Made by a program: the position numbers and the translations under genes. This document shows, piece after piece, positions 25,628 through 34,973 of a stretch of 64,000 bases of DNA; position 1 is the first letter of the stretch; the number at the start of each line of letters is the position of its first letter. The notes under the pieces are model-generated. The model saw only the letters and a program-made list of their open reading frames with translations. It did no database searches and had not been told where the DNA came from. Source of the DNA: Evansella halocellulosilytica (GTDB lineage: Bacteria > Bacillota > Bacilli > Bacillales > Salisediminibacteriaceae); NCBI RefSeq assembly GCF_002335745.1, contig NZ_NIST01000001.1, positions 1,356,188 through 1,420,187 on the forward strand, written 5' to 3'.

Positions 25628-27760
25628 ATGAACAAAAAAGAGACATATATCGTTCAAGGATTTACTTGTGCAAACTGTGCCTCTCAGTTTGAGAGAAATG
25701 TCAATGAACTGCATAACGTCGAACATGCTAAAGTACATTTTTCTTCAGGAAAAATTGATGTAGAAGGGTCAGCTACGATTGAGCAATTGGAAAAAGCGGG
25801 TGCTTTTGAAGGGTTAAAAATTCGCAAAGAAGCGGAAGGGGTACCGGAGAGTCGACCATTTTGGAAATCAAAACGAAACATACCGGTAATGATTTCAGCT
25901 ATACTTGTCATAATTGGCTGGGTTCTCCTTTTTAATATAGGGGAAGGGCATCCATTTACAGTCATCATTTTCCTATCTGCAATGGTCATTGGTGGATACC
26001 AGCTTTTTATACAAGGAGTAAAGAATTTAGTCCGGCTTCAATTTGATATGAAAACGCTCATGACGATTGCGATTATTGGTGCTGTCCTTATTGGAGAATT
26101 AGGAGAAGGAGCACTCGTTGTTATATTGTTTGCAATAAGTGAGGCTTTGGAAAGGTATTCGATGGACCAAGCTCGTCGTTCAATCCGGTCATTAATGACG
26201 AAAGTACCGAAAGAAGCGATCGTACTCGGCAATGATGAGGAACAGAAAAAGCCAATCGCTGAAGTACAAATTGGGGAGCATTTGATCATTCGTCCAGGTG
26301 AAAAAATTCCGCTAGACGGAAAAGTAGTGAAAGGTACTTCAGCAGTGAATGAAGCTCCAATTACAGGTGAGAGTATCCCCATTACAAAACTAAAAGATGA
26401 TCACGTATATGCAGGGACATTAAATGAAGAAGGTGTCCTTGAAGTGGTTGTAATGAAACTTGCGAATGACTCAACATTAGCTAAAATTATTCACTTAGTT
26501 GAAGATGCCCAAGAAGAAAGGGCACCAGCACAACAGTTTGTCGATCGTTTTGCGAAGTATTATACGCCTGCAATTATCTTACTTGCTTTCTTAGTTATGA
26601 CGGTTCCCCCATTATTTTTTGCAGCAGCTTGGAGTGAATGGGTGTATTTAGGATTAGCGACACTCGTTGTCGGCTGTCCATGTGCCCTCGTCATTTCAAC
26701 TCCGGTTGCAATCGTCACGGCAATAGGAAATAGCGCAAAAAACGGTGTACTCATAAAAGGTGGCATGTATCTTGAACAGATGGGATCTGTGAATGCAATT
26801 GCTTTTGATAAAACGGGGACATTAACAAGAGGGATGCCTGAAGTAACAGATGTTATACCGACAGAATCGATGAGTAAAGAAGAGCTTCTGCGTTATGGAT
26901 TGGCTGTTGAGAGATATTCGACACATCCGATAGCCGAAGCAATCGTAAGAAAAACAAATCAAGAAGGAACAACTCTTCTTAATTGGCAAGTTGAAAGATC
27001 AGAAGCTTATACAGGTAAAGGAATGGCAGTCGAGATAAATGGAGCATTCGTTTATATCGGGAGCCCAAATTTTGTGGAGGAATCATACCCTGATCTTTTG
27101 AATGGATATTGGCTCGATAAGATTGATGAGCTACAAAAGCAAGGTAAAACGGTTGTTCTAGCAGGAAGTGAAGAGAAATTATTCGGGGTATTTGCTCTTC
27201 GCGACGAAGTCCGGAAAGGAACAGACGGTGTTTTACAAAAACTTCGTCATTACGGGGTGAAGGAGATCGCGATGCTGACGGGTGATCAAACTTACACTGC
27301 TCAAGCAATTGGGGAAAAAGCAGGTGTTACGACGGTTCATTCAGAGCTATTACCAGAACAAAAAGTTAATGTGATTATGACTTTAAAAAAACAAGGGTTC
27401 ACGCCGGCGATGGTCGGAGACGGAATTAATGATGCACCTGCTCTCGCTGCTTCTGATGTTGGTGTAGCTATGGGGACAGTCGGAACAGATGTCGCCCTAG
27501 AAACTGCTGATATCGCCTTGATGGGTGATAGACTTGAGAAGCTTCCTTATTTAATGGGACTAAGTAAAAAGACAATGGCAGTCATTAAACAGAACATCAC
27601 ATTTTCACTTGCTCTAAAAGCTTTTGCCCTGCTGCTCGTCCCTTTAGGCATGTTAACATTATGGATTGCGATTTTTGCTGATATTGGTGCAACGCTATTA
27701 GTTACGTTAAACAGTATGAGATTAATGAAAATGAAAGATCAATTTGAACAAAAACATTAG
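25628..27760 (+). CDS. cadA: P1B-type heavy-metal-exporting ATPase CadA (Cd/Zn/Pb)
   Basis: A 710-residue P-type ATPase that exports divalent soft metals. ATG 25628 is chosen; GAGAGGAGAAG lies upstream within the end of cadC. The N-terminal heavy-metal domain has CANC at residues 14-17. The membrane CPC motif (VGCPCALVIST), the phosphorylation site DKTGTLT, the nucleotide-domain HP motif (STHPIAEAIV) and GDGINDAPAL are all intact. The CPC motif and the pairing with CadC give the Cd/Zn/Pb class. It is the last gene of the operon. Confidence 0.95.
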   Translation: MNKKETYIVQGFTCANCASQFERNVNELHNVEHAKVHFSSGKIDVEGSATIEQLEKAGAFEGLKIRKEAEGVPESRPFWKSKRNIPVMISAILVIIGWVLLFNIGEGHPFTVIIFLSAMVIGGYQLFIQGVKNLVRLQFDMKTLMTIAIIGAVLIGELGEGALVVILFAISEALERYSMDQARRSIRSLMTKVPKEAIVLGNDEEQKKPIAEVQIGEHLIIRPGEKIPLDGKVVKGTSAVNEAPITGESIPITKLKDDHVYAGTLNEEGVLEVVVMKLANDSTLAKIIHLVEDAQEERAPAQQFVDRFAKYYTPAIILLAFLVMTVPPLFFAAAWSEWVYLGLATLVVGCPCALVISTPVAIVTAIGNSAKNGVLIKGGMYLEQMGSVNAIAFDKTGTLTRGMPEVTDVIPTESMSKEELLRYGLAVERYSTHPIAEAIVRKTNQEGTTLLNWQVERSEAYTGKGMAVEINGAFVYIGSPNFVEESYPDLLNGYWLDKIDELQKQGKTVVLAGSEEKLFGVFALRDEVRKGTDGVLQKLRHYGVKEIAMLTGDQTYTAQAIGEKAGVTTVHSELLPEQKVNVIMTLKKQGFTPAMVGDGINDAPALAASDVGVAMGTVGTDVALETADIALMGDRLEKLPYLMGLSKKTMAVIKQNITFSLALKAFALLLVPLGMLTLWIAIFADIGATLLVTLNSMRLMKMKDQFEQKH

Positions 27761-28113
27761 CGACGCATTCCCCTTCAAAATCTATTGATTTAGTGGGGCA
27801 TCCAAAAATCCATTTCTGAAAAGAAGTGGTTGGCTCTTCAGGCAAAAGTTCCTGAGTTGTCAAAAAGGACAAATACGACTTTGTCTTCATTAATTAGCCT
27901 TAATCTGGCGCAGTAGTTCCTGAAAGGAATTACACTGCGAGATGTGAGCTGTATGTAAGATAAGGGATGCTCCATCAAAATCTTCGATTTAGTTGGAGAG
28001 GTTCACGAGTAGAACATAAAAAGTACCGGGTGTCCCCAGTCCAAGCTACGTTAAACAAAAATTGTTCATGCGTATTTTAAAAACTGGAGGTACCCGACAC
28101 TTATTTTTAACGC
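27761..28113. other. Intergenic region with paired hairpins
   Basis: No gene is supported. Two related 29-bp hairpins at 27770-27798 and 27970-27998 start exactly 200 bp apart. TGGGGCATCC (27794-27803) and GGATGCTCCA (27965-27974) form inverted ends inside them. A second inverted repeat, imperfect (15 of 20), joins 28021-28040 and 28084-28103 near the end of the minus-strand gene. Confidence 0.5.
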
Positions 28114-28779
28114 TTACTCATATAGTTCATAATCTTCTGGTGATTTCGCTTCAATAGGTTCTGATACATCCATATGACCTAAGAAGCTATCTGGAGTTTC
28201 TTCATCGATTAAGATCATCGTTTGTTCGTAACCGAATTGTGCCATAATCATCGCAACTTGCTCGGTTAACATTAATTCCCCTGACGAACCTAAGTTTGCA
28301 TCATGGATTTCATTGCTGAATGAAACATGTGCAGTGTCTCCTTCAAATGAAACAGATTGTACTTGAACATTTTCAGGTAATAAACTAATAAGCTCATCTT
28401 CTGTTGGACCTGCAACCCATAAATCCATTGCTTCTTTCGCGCCGGCTTCATCATCCGTAACGGAATGATCGGTTTCAACACGGAACGTATTCATTAATTG
28501 ATCATCTGCAAAGTATAGTGAAACGTTTTGAATCAATGCTACATCCTCTTCAGTTGCTTCTTCTTCAGTCGCTTCATCTTCTTCGGCAGCTTCGTCCTCA
28601 GTGCCTTCTTCTTCTGCTAGCTCTTCATCGTCTTCTACAGCTTCTTCATCAGACTCTTCTTCGAGATCTGTTCCAGTCGCATCATCTGGGTCTTGATCAT
28701 CTATGTCTTCACTTTGACCACATGCAGCTAATACGAGAATAAAACTTAAGCTTAATAATAACCATTTCAACTTTTTCAT
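28114..28779 (-). CDS. GerMN-domain lipoprotein with acidic linker
   Basis: A 221-residue lipoprotein. The signal peptide ends with the lipobox LAAC (residues about 17-20). Residues about 24-80 form a very acidic low-complexity linker rich in Glu and Asp. The C-terminal 140 residues resemble a GerMN domain (VSLYFADDQ, FRVE, LLPENVQVQSVSFEGDTAHVSFS). GerMN domains occur in spore germination and cell-envelope proteins. The gene is monocistronic. The role in this organism is not known. The acidic linker fits a salt- or alkali-adapted secretome. Confidence 0.82.
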   Translation of the reverse strand: MKKLKWLLLSLSFILVLAACGQSEDIDDQDPDDATGTDLEEESDEEAVEDDEELAEEEGTEDEAAEEDEATEEEATEEDVALIQNVSLYFADDQLMNTFRVETDHSVTDDEAGAKEAMDLWVAGPTEDELISLLPENVQVQSVSFEGDTAHVSFSNEIHDANLGSSGELMLTEQVAMIMAQFGYEQTMILIDEETPDSFLGHMDVSEPIEAKSPEDYELYE

Positions 28780-29636
28780 CGGTAATCGTCCCTTTCCTAC
28801 TGTAAGTCATTCACTAAGTTTGTCGTTAAAAAAATAAAGATGTTACAAATATATCACGAAATTTTTCCAGGTGGTGCAAAATTTTAGAAATTATGTCGAA
28901 AGCCTTACTACTATTATATAAACGACCTTACATATTATAAACTGATTTGTATCCTACACCGTATAAAGGCTGGAATCTTTTCATTTTCACTGTATTACCT
29001 AAATCCGTGATAACAGGTGTTAATATGCCATCCATCTACTCGTCCGCGAGCAGAAAGCGTCCGCCAGTTACGGATTCGAGTATTTACTCCACCAGGTTAA
29101 ATCGAAAGATTTTTAGGATTCATACAAAGAATAAATTAATTCATCACGGATTCAGGTATAAAATGAGATATAATGGTTCATGTTAAAAATTTTTTCTAAT
29201 TGAATGAATTTCATAAACCTCAACCCTTGTGGGCTAAGGGTTTCAAAGCATGAAATTAACTAACTTGAGACTTGATCAAAAACAATCTTCATTGAATTCA
29301 GTAGCAGCATAATGACGACGTTTTGTTCAAAGTAGTGTTGATTGAAACGAAAGGCTACGAGACGCCTGCGGGAAAAGTAACAGCTTTCACTTTTGCGACG
29401 AGTAACCGCAGGAGCAGAAGACCCCACAGGAACGAGGCTGAAGCGTTGCCCGCGGCAAACGAGTATCCTGAAGTGAAAATCAACACCATCGTTAATAGAT
29501 CAAATTTTTTAAAGGTATACCTGTTATTCTGAGAGTGTTTGCTTTGTTTTAAAAAGTCAATTATGAAATTGATTCAATTACGTGAAACCAATAAAGAAGC
29601 AAATCGATATGTATATAGAGGGAGGCGGGGGAAAAG
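28780..29636. other. Intergenic region, 857 bp, with repeat sequence
   Basis: It holds the promoter of the GerMN gene near its left end, a fragment resembling the repeat family around 29040-29100 (CGTCCGCGAGCAG, GCGTCCGCC) and a full repeat at 29335-29486. Short reading frames here follow repeat sequence and have no good ribosome binding sites. Confidence 0.55.
29335..29486. repeat. MITE-like repeat with 9-bp terminal inverted repeats
   Basis: The element begins with GTGTTGATT and ends with AATCAACAC. It contains GCGACGAGTAACCGCAGG and GACCCCACAGG words typical of Bacillaceae intergenic repeats. It is 152 bp and noncoding. A related element is at 31056-31249. Confidence 0.7.
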
Positions 29637-30767
29637 ATGAAAAGCCCGAAAGTAGGTAGATTTACAGCAGGCTTTATTTTTGTTTTATTAGGCACATCGT
29701 GGGTTATAACCAATATGACAGGAACAAATATGAGTACCGTTATTTCATATATGTGGTCAGTTTTACTTATTACGTTAGGAATTGAATTTCTCATTAAGTA
29801 TAAAAAGAAAGATGAAGGAAGTTCGCTTTCATTTGATGGGGGAGTGATTGCGCTTTTATTTGTCGTGATGCTCTTGATCGGAGGCATGTCAATTCTCAAA
29901 AATGCTGGAGTTGTTAGTGCTCTTTCGAATATGGGGGGAGGATATCACACATCAGTCCCGATTGAAGAATCATACGAACTATTAGATGAAGTAGAAGAGG
30001 TGTTCTTTACCATTCCAAATGGAAATTTATCCATTGAGGGAACAGATGAGCATGTCTTATCGATTGTCGGTGAAGTTAAATCAAATCATGATGAGAGTGA
30101 CCAACTAAAAAGTGAATTTGAGGAAGACTTAGCCATCGAGACGAATGGGGGAGTATTTCGTTATTCAGTTTCCTCTGATAGTCATCATTCATGGTTTCCA
30201 TGGTCAAACAACTATCGTTTAGATTTCACGATAAAGGTTCCGTCTTCAATGGAACTTCAAGTAGATTTGACGAATGGAAATATAAACGTTGATACAATAA
30301 ACCGTGATGTTCACGTAAAAACAACAAACGGTGATGTAGGAGTGAGTCGTATCAATGGGAACCTTGACGTTCAAAGTACGAACGGTAAGTTGGTCATTGA
30401 AGACATTAAAGGGTATTTGAATGCAAGAACAACTAACGGAGATATTCTCATTGAACAAGTGACCGAGGATGTCTTTGCCAGTGGAACGAACGGAACTATT
30501 CATACTACAAGTAACCATGTAGGCGGAGACTGGGAGATCAAAACGACGAACGGAAAAATAGCAGTTACTTTACCAGATCAAGTAGATGCACAGATCGATG
30601 CTGAAACGAGCAATGGTGAAGTTCGCGGAAACGTTAACTGGGTAAGAGAAAATGAAGGTGAGCTTTTTCAAGAAAATAATCAAGGAAGCTCCACTCTCGG
30701 TAATGGAACTCATTCTATTAAATTAAGCGGCAGTAATGGGGCAATTGAAGTGAATCAAAACGAATAA
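29637..30767 (+). CDS. DUF4097 beta-strand repeat protein with N-terminal membrane domain
   Basis: A 376-residue protein. Three hydrophobic segments occupy the N-terminal third (residues about 10-25, 34-52 and 68-87; LiaI/LiaF-like or DUF5668-type). From about residue 115 on there is a right-handed beta-helix-like DUF4097 domain with repeated TNG turns (LTNGNINVDT, TTNGDVGVS, STNGKLVIED, TTNGDILIEQ, GTNGTIHTTS, TTNGKIAVT, TSNGEVRG). Such proteins are linked to envelope stress and antimicrobial-peptide sensing (for example LiaX), but no liaRS genes are seen here. GGGGGAAAAG precedes the ATG. Confidence 0.82.
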   Translation: MKSPKVGRFTAGFIFVLLGTSWVITNMTGTNMSTVISYMWSVLLITLGIEFLIKYKKKDEGSSLSFDGGVIALLFVVMLLIGGMSILKNAGVVSALSNMGGGYHTSVPIEESYELLDEVEEVFFTIPNGNLSIEGTDEHVLSIVGEVKSNHDESDQLKSEFEEDLAIETNGGVFRYSVSSDSHHSWFPWSNNYRLDFTIKVPSSMELQVDLTNGNINVDTINRDVHVKTTNGDVGVSRINGNLDVQSTNGKLVIEDIKGYLNARTTNGDILIEQVTEDVFASGTNGTIHTTSNHVGGDWEIKTTNGKIAVTLPDQVDAQIDAETSNGEVRGNVNWVRENEGELFQENNQGSSTLGNGTHSIKLSGSNGAIEVNQNE

Positions 30768-30772
30768 GAAAG

Positions 30773-30811
30773 AGCTGTCTCCAAAGTGCCTGGCACTTTC
30801 AAGAGACAGCA
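30773..30811 (+). terminator. Hairpin terminator with GTGCCTGGCAC core
   Basis: GCTGTCTC and GAGACAGC arms flank an inner AAAGTGC/GCACTTT stem. There is no long T-run. The core is the same palindrome type as at 7067-7111, so this may be a repeat used as terminator. Confidence 0.6.
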
Positions 30812-30981
30812 CACTTGGGATGGTAGGCTGGACAGCCGGTTGAACGCAGGAAGCCACTGAATGCTTCATCTGGTATGGCTTCCACGAGATCGTTGACGGC
30901 AAAAGCAACGTCACTTTCCTGAAGTTTTTGGGACAGGTTCATCGGCAGAACGACTTGATTCATACTATAATCTTTAAACAT
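30799..30981 (-). pseudogene. Truncated IS transposase, N-terminal remnant
   Basis: From ATG 30981 (with GGGGGTGTCC upstream) about 52 residues match the start of an IS1182/IS5-type transposase: MFKDYSMNQVVLPMNLSQKL, LVEAIPDEAF and STGCPAYHPK. After YHPK the similarity stops and the frame ends in CAVS at the hairpin. The rest of the element is missing, so this is a remnant. It reads toward the DUF4097 gene. Confidence 0.8.
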
Positions 30982-31055
30982 AAGGACACCCCCGGTTAGT
31001 TATTGTGTGGTTACTTTAACTTTATCAGAAGGTATCCTTTTTGTTTCAAAAATTA

Positions 31056-31249
31056 GTTGATTGTAGCGAAAGGTGCGAGACGCCTTCGGGAAAAGCATTC
31101 GGCGAAGATCCCGCAGGGCGGTTTTCCCGAGGAAGATGAGGCAATGCCCGTGGCAAAGAAGACACTACGAATGCAAACGAAGTGCAGTACGAGTAGATGT
31201 CGCACTTGTGCTCTGGAGTGCAAGCGAACATCCTGTAGCGAAAATCAAC
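31056..31249. repeat. MITE-like repeat sharing the long core module
   Basis: The borders are GTTGATT and AATCAAC. The 3' half (31154-31240) holds the module AAGAAGACACTACGAATGC plus GTAGATGTCGCACTTGTGCT, also found at 38356-38441 and 45902-45990. It is noncoding. Confidence 0.75.
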
Positions 31250-31277
31250 GACAAAGTTTAGCAGAGTATAAAAATAA

Positions 31278-31325
31278 AGAGAGGCACTCCACCCAAACAT
31301 TGGGATGAGCGCCTCTCTATTTTTA
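31278..31325. terminator. Terminator at the 3' side of opuAC
   Basis: AGAGAGGC pairs with GCCTCTCT around an inner CCC/GGG stem; the flanks are A-rich on the left and T-rich on the right. It lies 44 bp past the opuAC stop on the minus strand. Confidence 0.75.
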
Positions 31326-31368
31326 TTTATCTGGATTTTGTCTCAGCCTCTTGTTACTTAATGAAGAA

Positions 31369-32322
31369 TTACTGTAAATCTTCGATTGAATCAATGTCCA
31401 TATATTCAGGAACGACAAGACCTGTTTTCGCACCTTCAAGGTTTGCACCAAGGTCAACAAGATCCTCACCATAGTCTTCTAATAAGTGATCATGAGTTAA
31501 TGGTAACCACGCTGCTACCATCGCATCAGCTTCACCGTTCGCAACAGCTTGGAACATGAAGTTTGCTTCAAGTGGTGTAATTGTTACGTTATAACCTAAA
31601 TCTTCAAGAACAGCAGCCATCATGTTTGTAGACGCAATTTCAGAATCCCACGCAACGAATACAAGCTCGATTTCGTCGCCATCAACGGAGTCTACACCGT
31701 CAGTCCATTCAGATACGATATCTTGGTTATTGTCTACCCATTCACGAGCAGCTTCTGCATCGTCTTGATCTTCTTCAATGGCCATCATGATTTCACCCAT
31801 ATCCTCTTCAGTCCAATAGAAGTTATCAAGTACTTCGAACGCAGATGGGTGTTCTTCTTCTAACCCTTCACGAGCAAATGTTCCGATGAATTCTGCTTCA
31901 CCGAATACACCTTCTGGATCTTCAAGGTATTTTAAGTCATATGCTGCAAACTTCCAGTGAGGAGTCCAGCCAGTTACAATGATCGGCTCCTCGTTTTCAT
32001 ATGCATCACCAAGTGCTTGAGTCATTGCCGCATCTGAACTTGCGGAAACATCCCAATCTTCAAGACCATATACTTCTACTGCTTCTTCTGCTGCTGCCAT
32101 AACACCAGCACCAGCATCAATACCAGTAATTGTGAAATCTAGCTCTTCGCCAACATTTGAGTCAGCGGCTGTGTCATCACCATTTTCTTCTGTTGTTTCT
32201 TCATCAGCACCGTCGTTTTCGTCGATATCTGTTGTTCCTTCATCATCATCTGTGCCGCCGCATCCAGCTGCAACAAGAGTAAGTGATAATCCTGTAATTA
32301 AACCAAACTTTTTAAGTTTCAA
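31369..32322 (-). CDS. opuAC: Glycine betaine ABC transporter substrate-binding lipoprotein OpuAC
   Basis: A 317-residue lipoprotein with lipobox AAGC (residues about 18-21) and a long Asp/Glu-rich linker to about residue 58. The two lobes are clear: ITGIDAGAGVMAAAEEAVEVY and IVTGWTPHWKFAAYDLKYLEDP in the first, and VAWDSEIASTNMMAAVLEDLGY with SAWLP-like VAAWLPLTHDHLL in the second. Trp residues in these segments form the aromatic cage for glycine betaine in OpuAC. The acidic linker is longer than in B. subtilis. It is the third gene of opuA and delivers betaine to OpuAB. Confidence 0.95.
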   Translation of the reverse strand: MKLKKFGLITGLSLTLVAAGCGGTDDDEGTTDIDENDGADEETTEENGDDTAADSNVGEELDFTITGIDAGAGVMAAAEEAVEVYGLEDWDVSASSDAAMTQALGDAYENEEPIIVTGWTPHWKFAAYDLKYLEDPEGVFGEAEFIGTFAREGLEEEHPSAFEVLDNFYWTEEDMGEIMMAIEEDQDDAEAAREWVDNNQDIVSEWTDGVDSVDGDEIELVFVAWDSEIASTNMMAAVLEDLGYNVTITPLEANFMFQAVANGEADAMVAAWLPLTHDHLLEDYGEDLVDLGANLEGAKTGLVVPEYMDIDSIEDLQ

Positions 32323-32367
32323 ATTGACCCTCTCCTCTTAATGTAAATATTTATATATTCCTTTTTT

Positions 32368-32458
32368 AAAAGGCTGTTTTATAAAAGATTGTTGCTTTTA
32401 AAGATTAAATTGTTCGAATCCTGCTTCGAAGCAACAATCTATGCGAAATGAGCCTTTT
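32368..32458 (-). repeat. Intercistronic stem-loop between opuAB and opuAC
   Basis: AGATTGTTGCTT (32386-32397) pairs with AAGCAACAATCT (32429-32440), and AAAAGGCT (32368-32375) with AGCCTTTT (32451-32458). In the opuA message this large stem-loop sits between the permease and the binding-protein gene. It may protect or process the opuAC message so that more binding protein is made; that is inference. Confidence 0.7.
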
Positions 32459-32483
32459 GTAAAAAGGGTAAAAACGAGATGAT

Positions 32484-33374
32484 TTAACGCTGTGGATTAA
32501 TCGCTTGTGTTAAACGATCAAGAATAATGGCTAATATAACTAAACAAATTCCAGCTTCAAAGCCCATTGCAATATCATTTCGTCCAACAGCGTAATAAAC
32601 TTGTCGTCCAATTCCGTCGGTACCAATCATTGCAGCGATAACAACCATTGATAATGCAAGCATGATCGTCTGGTTAACCCCAGCCATGATCGTTGTTTTT
32701 GCCATCGGCAGCTGAACTTTAAACAGCTTTTGTGCTCCAGTAGAACCGAATGCATCTGAAGCTTCGATAATTTCTGTTGATACTTGACGAATACCTAAAT
32801 TCGTCAATCTGACAGTAGGAGGCATTGCAAAAATAACGGAAGCAACGACCCCAGGTACGATCCCAATGCTGAAAAATGCAACAGCAGGAATTAAATATAC
32901 GAATGCGGGCATCGTCTGCATAAAGTCTAATATTGGTGTAACAATCCGTTGTACCATATTGCTTTTAGCCATCCAAATACCTACAGGAATCCCGATAATG
33001 ACAGAAATAAGTGTTGCTGTAATGACTAAGGATAACGTTAAGATAAGGTCATCCCAGTAGCCAATACTTTCAATTAGCAACAGTCCTAGTAATACAAGGA
33101 TAGGAAGCCCATATGATTTTTGTTTCTTTGTCAGCCTATAAGCGACGCCAGTTAAGATTAAAATAAACAGGATTGGCGGAATAAGCTGAAAGAAATTCAA
33201 AAAGACGTTAACAGATATAAATTCTATAAAGGAGCGGATACTTTGGAAAATGAAATCCGCATTCCGTAACCAATCTACTAAACTCTCAATCCAACTCCCA
33301 AGTGGAATTCTCGGTAAAAAATCTAGTAATCCATCAAACCATGCATAAACGTTTTCGTTCCACCAATCAGTCAT
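32484..33374 (-). CDS. opuAB: Glycine betaine ABC transporter permease OpuAB
   Basis: A 296-residue ProW/OpuAB-type permease. The N-terminus has the hydrophilic region WWNENVYAWFDGLLDFLPRIPLGSW, followed by about seven membrane helices. The ABC-coupling EAA loop is present as EIIEASDAFGSTGAQKLFKVQLPMAKTTIM. It overlaps the end of opuAA by 8 bp and is followed by an intercistronic stem-loop and opuAC. Confidence 0.95.
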   Translation of the reverse strand: MTDWWNENVYAWFDGLLDFLPRIPLGSWIESLVDWLRNADFIFQSIRSFIEFISVNVFLNFFQLIPPILFILILTGVAYRLTKKQKSYGLPILVLLGLLLIESIGYWDDLILTLSLVITATLISVIIGIPVGIWMAKSNMVQRIVTPILDFMQTMPAFVYLIPAVAFFSIGIVPGVVASVIFAMPPTVRLTNLGIRQVSTEIIEASDAFGSTGAQKLFKVQLPMAKTTIMAGVNQTIMLALSMVVIAAMIGTDGIGRQVYYAVGRNDIAMGFEAGICLVILAIILDRLTQAINPQR

Positions 33375-34563
33375 CGCCGTTCACCTCATTTCCAGATAAC
33401 GCAGAAAGAACTGTGCTTCGTATAATGATGCCATGTAGCTTTTTATTGTCATCAATGACGGCAATTGGAACAGAAGATGTAGATGCTGTTTCAAATAAGT
33501 CATGCATCGGAGTGTCAAATGTAACCGATGGAACATCTGTATTCACTAATGATGTTAAATCTTTCTCGTTTTCTTTTACTGCTTTTGAAACGTCATCAGC
33601 ATGGACAATTCCCATTAACTCACGGTTTCGCTTGACTACGTAAATGCTTGAAATGTTTGCATCTCTCATCCGTTGTAATGCGACTCGAGGACCATCCTTT
33701 TCAACGTTAACCGTCTCAGGTCTTACCATAATGTTTTCAGCTGTAAAAACTTTTGAACGATCAACATCTTCAACGAATTTTTCAACGTACTCATTAGCAG
33801 GATTCGTTAATATTTCTTCTGGTGTCCCAATTTGAACAATCGCTCCGTCCTTCATAATCGTAATGCGGTCACCGATACGAAGAGCTTCGTCTAAGTCGTG
33901 CGTAATAAAGACAATCGTCTTTTTCATTGTTTCTTGTAAATCTAACAGCTCATCTTGCATATCTTTACGAATTAACGGGTCTAATGCAGAGAATGCTTCA
34001 TCCATTAACAAAATGTCAGGGTCATTTGCGAGCGCTCTTGCTAACCCTACACGCTGCTGCATTCCCCCAGACAACTGGTCTGGATATTGTTTTTCATATC
34101 CTTTAAGACCAACTAGTTCGAGTGAAGATAATGCTTTTTCTTGACGGTTTTCTTTCGTTACTCCTTGAACCTCTAGTCCGTATTCGACGTTTTGTAAGAT
34201 CGTACGGAATGGGAATAAGCCAAACTTTTGGAAAACCATGCTCATTTTTTTCCTGCGAACTTCTCGCAACTCTTTGTCATTCATACTTGCTAAGTCTTCA
34301 CCATCAACCCACACACTTCCAGTAGTCGGATCAATGAGTCTATTTAACAAACGGACTAAAGTAGATTTACCACTACCTGAAAGCCCCATAATGACAAAAA
34401 TTTCTCCATCTTCGACTTCAAAGGATGCTTGATTTACACCGACAGTATTGCCGGTTTCTTTCAAAATTTCATCCTTAGATTTGTTTTGCTCTAATAATTT
34501 TAGAGCTTGTTTCGGCCGTCTGCCGAACACTTTCGTTAGGTTTTCGACTTTAATTTTAGCCAA
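33367..34563 (-). CDS. opuAA: Glycine betaine ABC transporter ATP-binding protein OpuAA
   Basis: A 398-residue ATPase with Walker A GLSGSGKST, signature LSGGMQQRVGLARAL, Walker B ILLMDEAFSALDP and H-loop ITHD. The C-terminal 130 residues form two CBS domains, the osmosensing/regulatory part of OpuA-type ATPases. The start is taken as TTG 34563, which follows TTGAGGTGG at a good distance; MAKIKVENLTKVFG is the usual N-terminus. It overlaps opuAB. It energises betaine import under osmotic stress. Confidence 0.95.
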   Translation of the reverse strand: MAKIKVENLTKVFGRRPKQALKLLEQNKSKDEILKETGNTVGVNQASFEVEDGEIFVIMGLSGSGKSTLVRLLNRLIDPTTGSVWVDGEDLASMNDKELREVRRKKMSMVFQKFGLFPFRTILQNVEYGLEVQGVTKENRQEKALSSLELVGLKGYEKQYPDQLSGGMQQRVGLARALANDPDILLMDEAFSALDPLIRKDMQDELLDLQETMKKTIVFITHDLDEALRIGDRITIMKDGAIVQIGTPEEILTNPANEYVEKFVEDVDRSKVFTAENIMVRPETVNVEKDGPRVALQRMRDANISSIYVVKRNRELMGIVHADDVSKAVKENEKDLTSLVNTDVPSVTFDTPMHDLFETASTSSVPIAVIDDNKKLHGIIIRSTVLSALSGNEVNGDD

Positions 34564-34698
34564 TGATTGCCACCTCAATCTTATACATCTGTAGTATCTT
34601 GGACCTAGTGATTTCCTTGTAGGGAAAGTGAAATTCTTGTCTTTTGGAAAACATTCGGAAAAAGTTACTATTTCGGTCTAAGTATTTCGACCTTTCTA

Positions 34699-34727
34699 AC
34701 TATAAATGTTAAACAAAATAAAATCAA
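34699..34727 (-). promoter_or_regulatory. Putative opuA promoter
   Basis: On the minus strand TTGATT (34722-34727), a 17-bp spacer and TATAGT (34699-34704) lie upstream of opuAA. Confidence 0.55.
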
Positions 34728-34811
34728 ACAGTATATACCCATTGTTTTGTACTTAAAGTTTGTTCAGAAAAAACTGTACGTAAATTACGTGAAGAATACT
34801 ACAATTTACTT

Positions 34812-34829
34812 CAAAATGCTTTCATTTTG
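34812..34829. promoter_or_regulatory. 18-bp palindrome between opuA and the GbsR-like gene
   Basis: CAAAATG-CTTT-CATTTTG is a perfect inverted repeat in the divergent intergenic region. It is a candidate binding site for the GbsR-type regulator. Confidence 0.5.
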
Positions 34830-34973
34830 TAAGCAAGTTGCGACTTTCATTGTATGTCTTTGTTTTGCTACGATTCTATATAGTAGAAAAAATCGTTGAT
34901 TTTACGGTTGAGGATGATTCGCACCGACAAGGCGGTTGCAAAAAAAACAGAAGAAGACAGAGGAGGTTCGCCT

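Noticed and set aside
31369-32322. Circularly permuted OpuAC
   Set aside because: The domain order was first suspected to be reversed, but it fits the order of B. subtilis OpuAC as I recall it.
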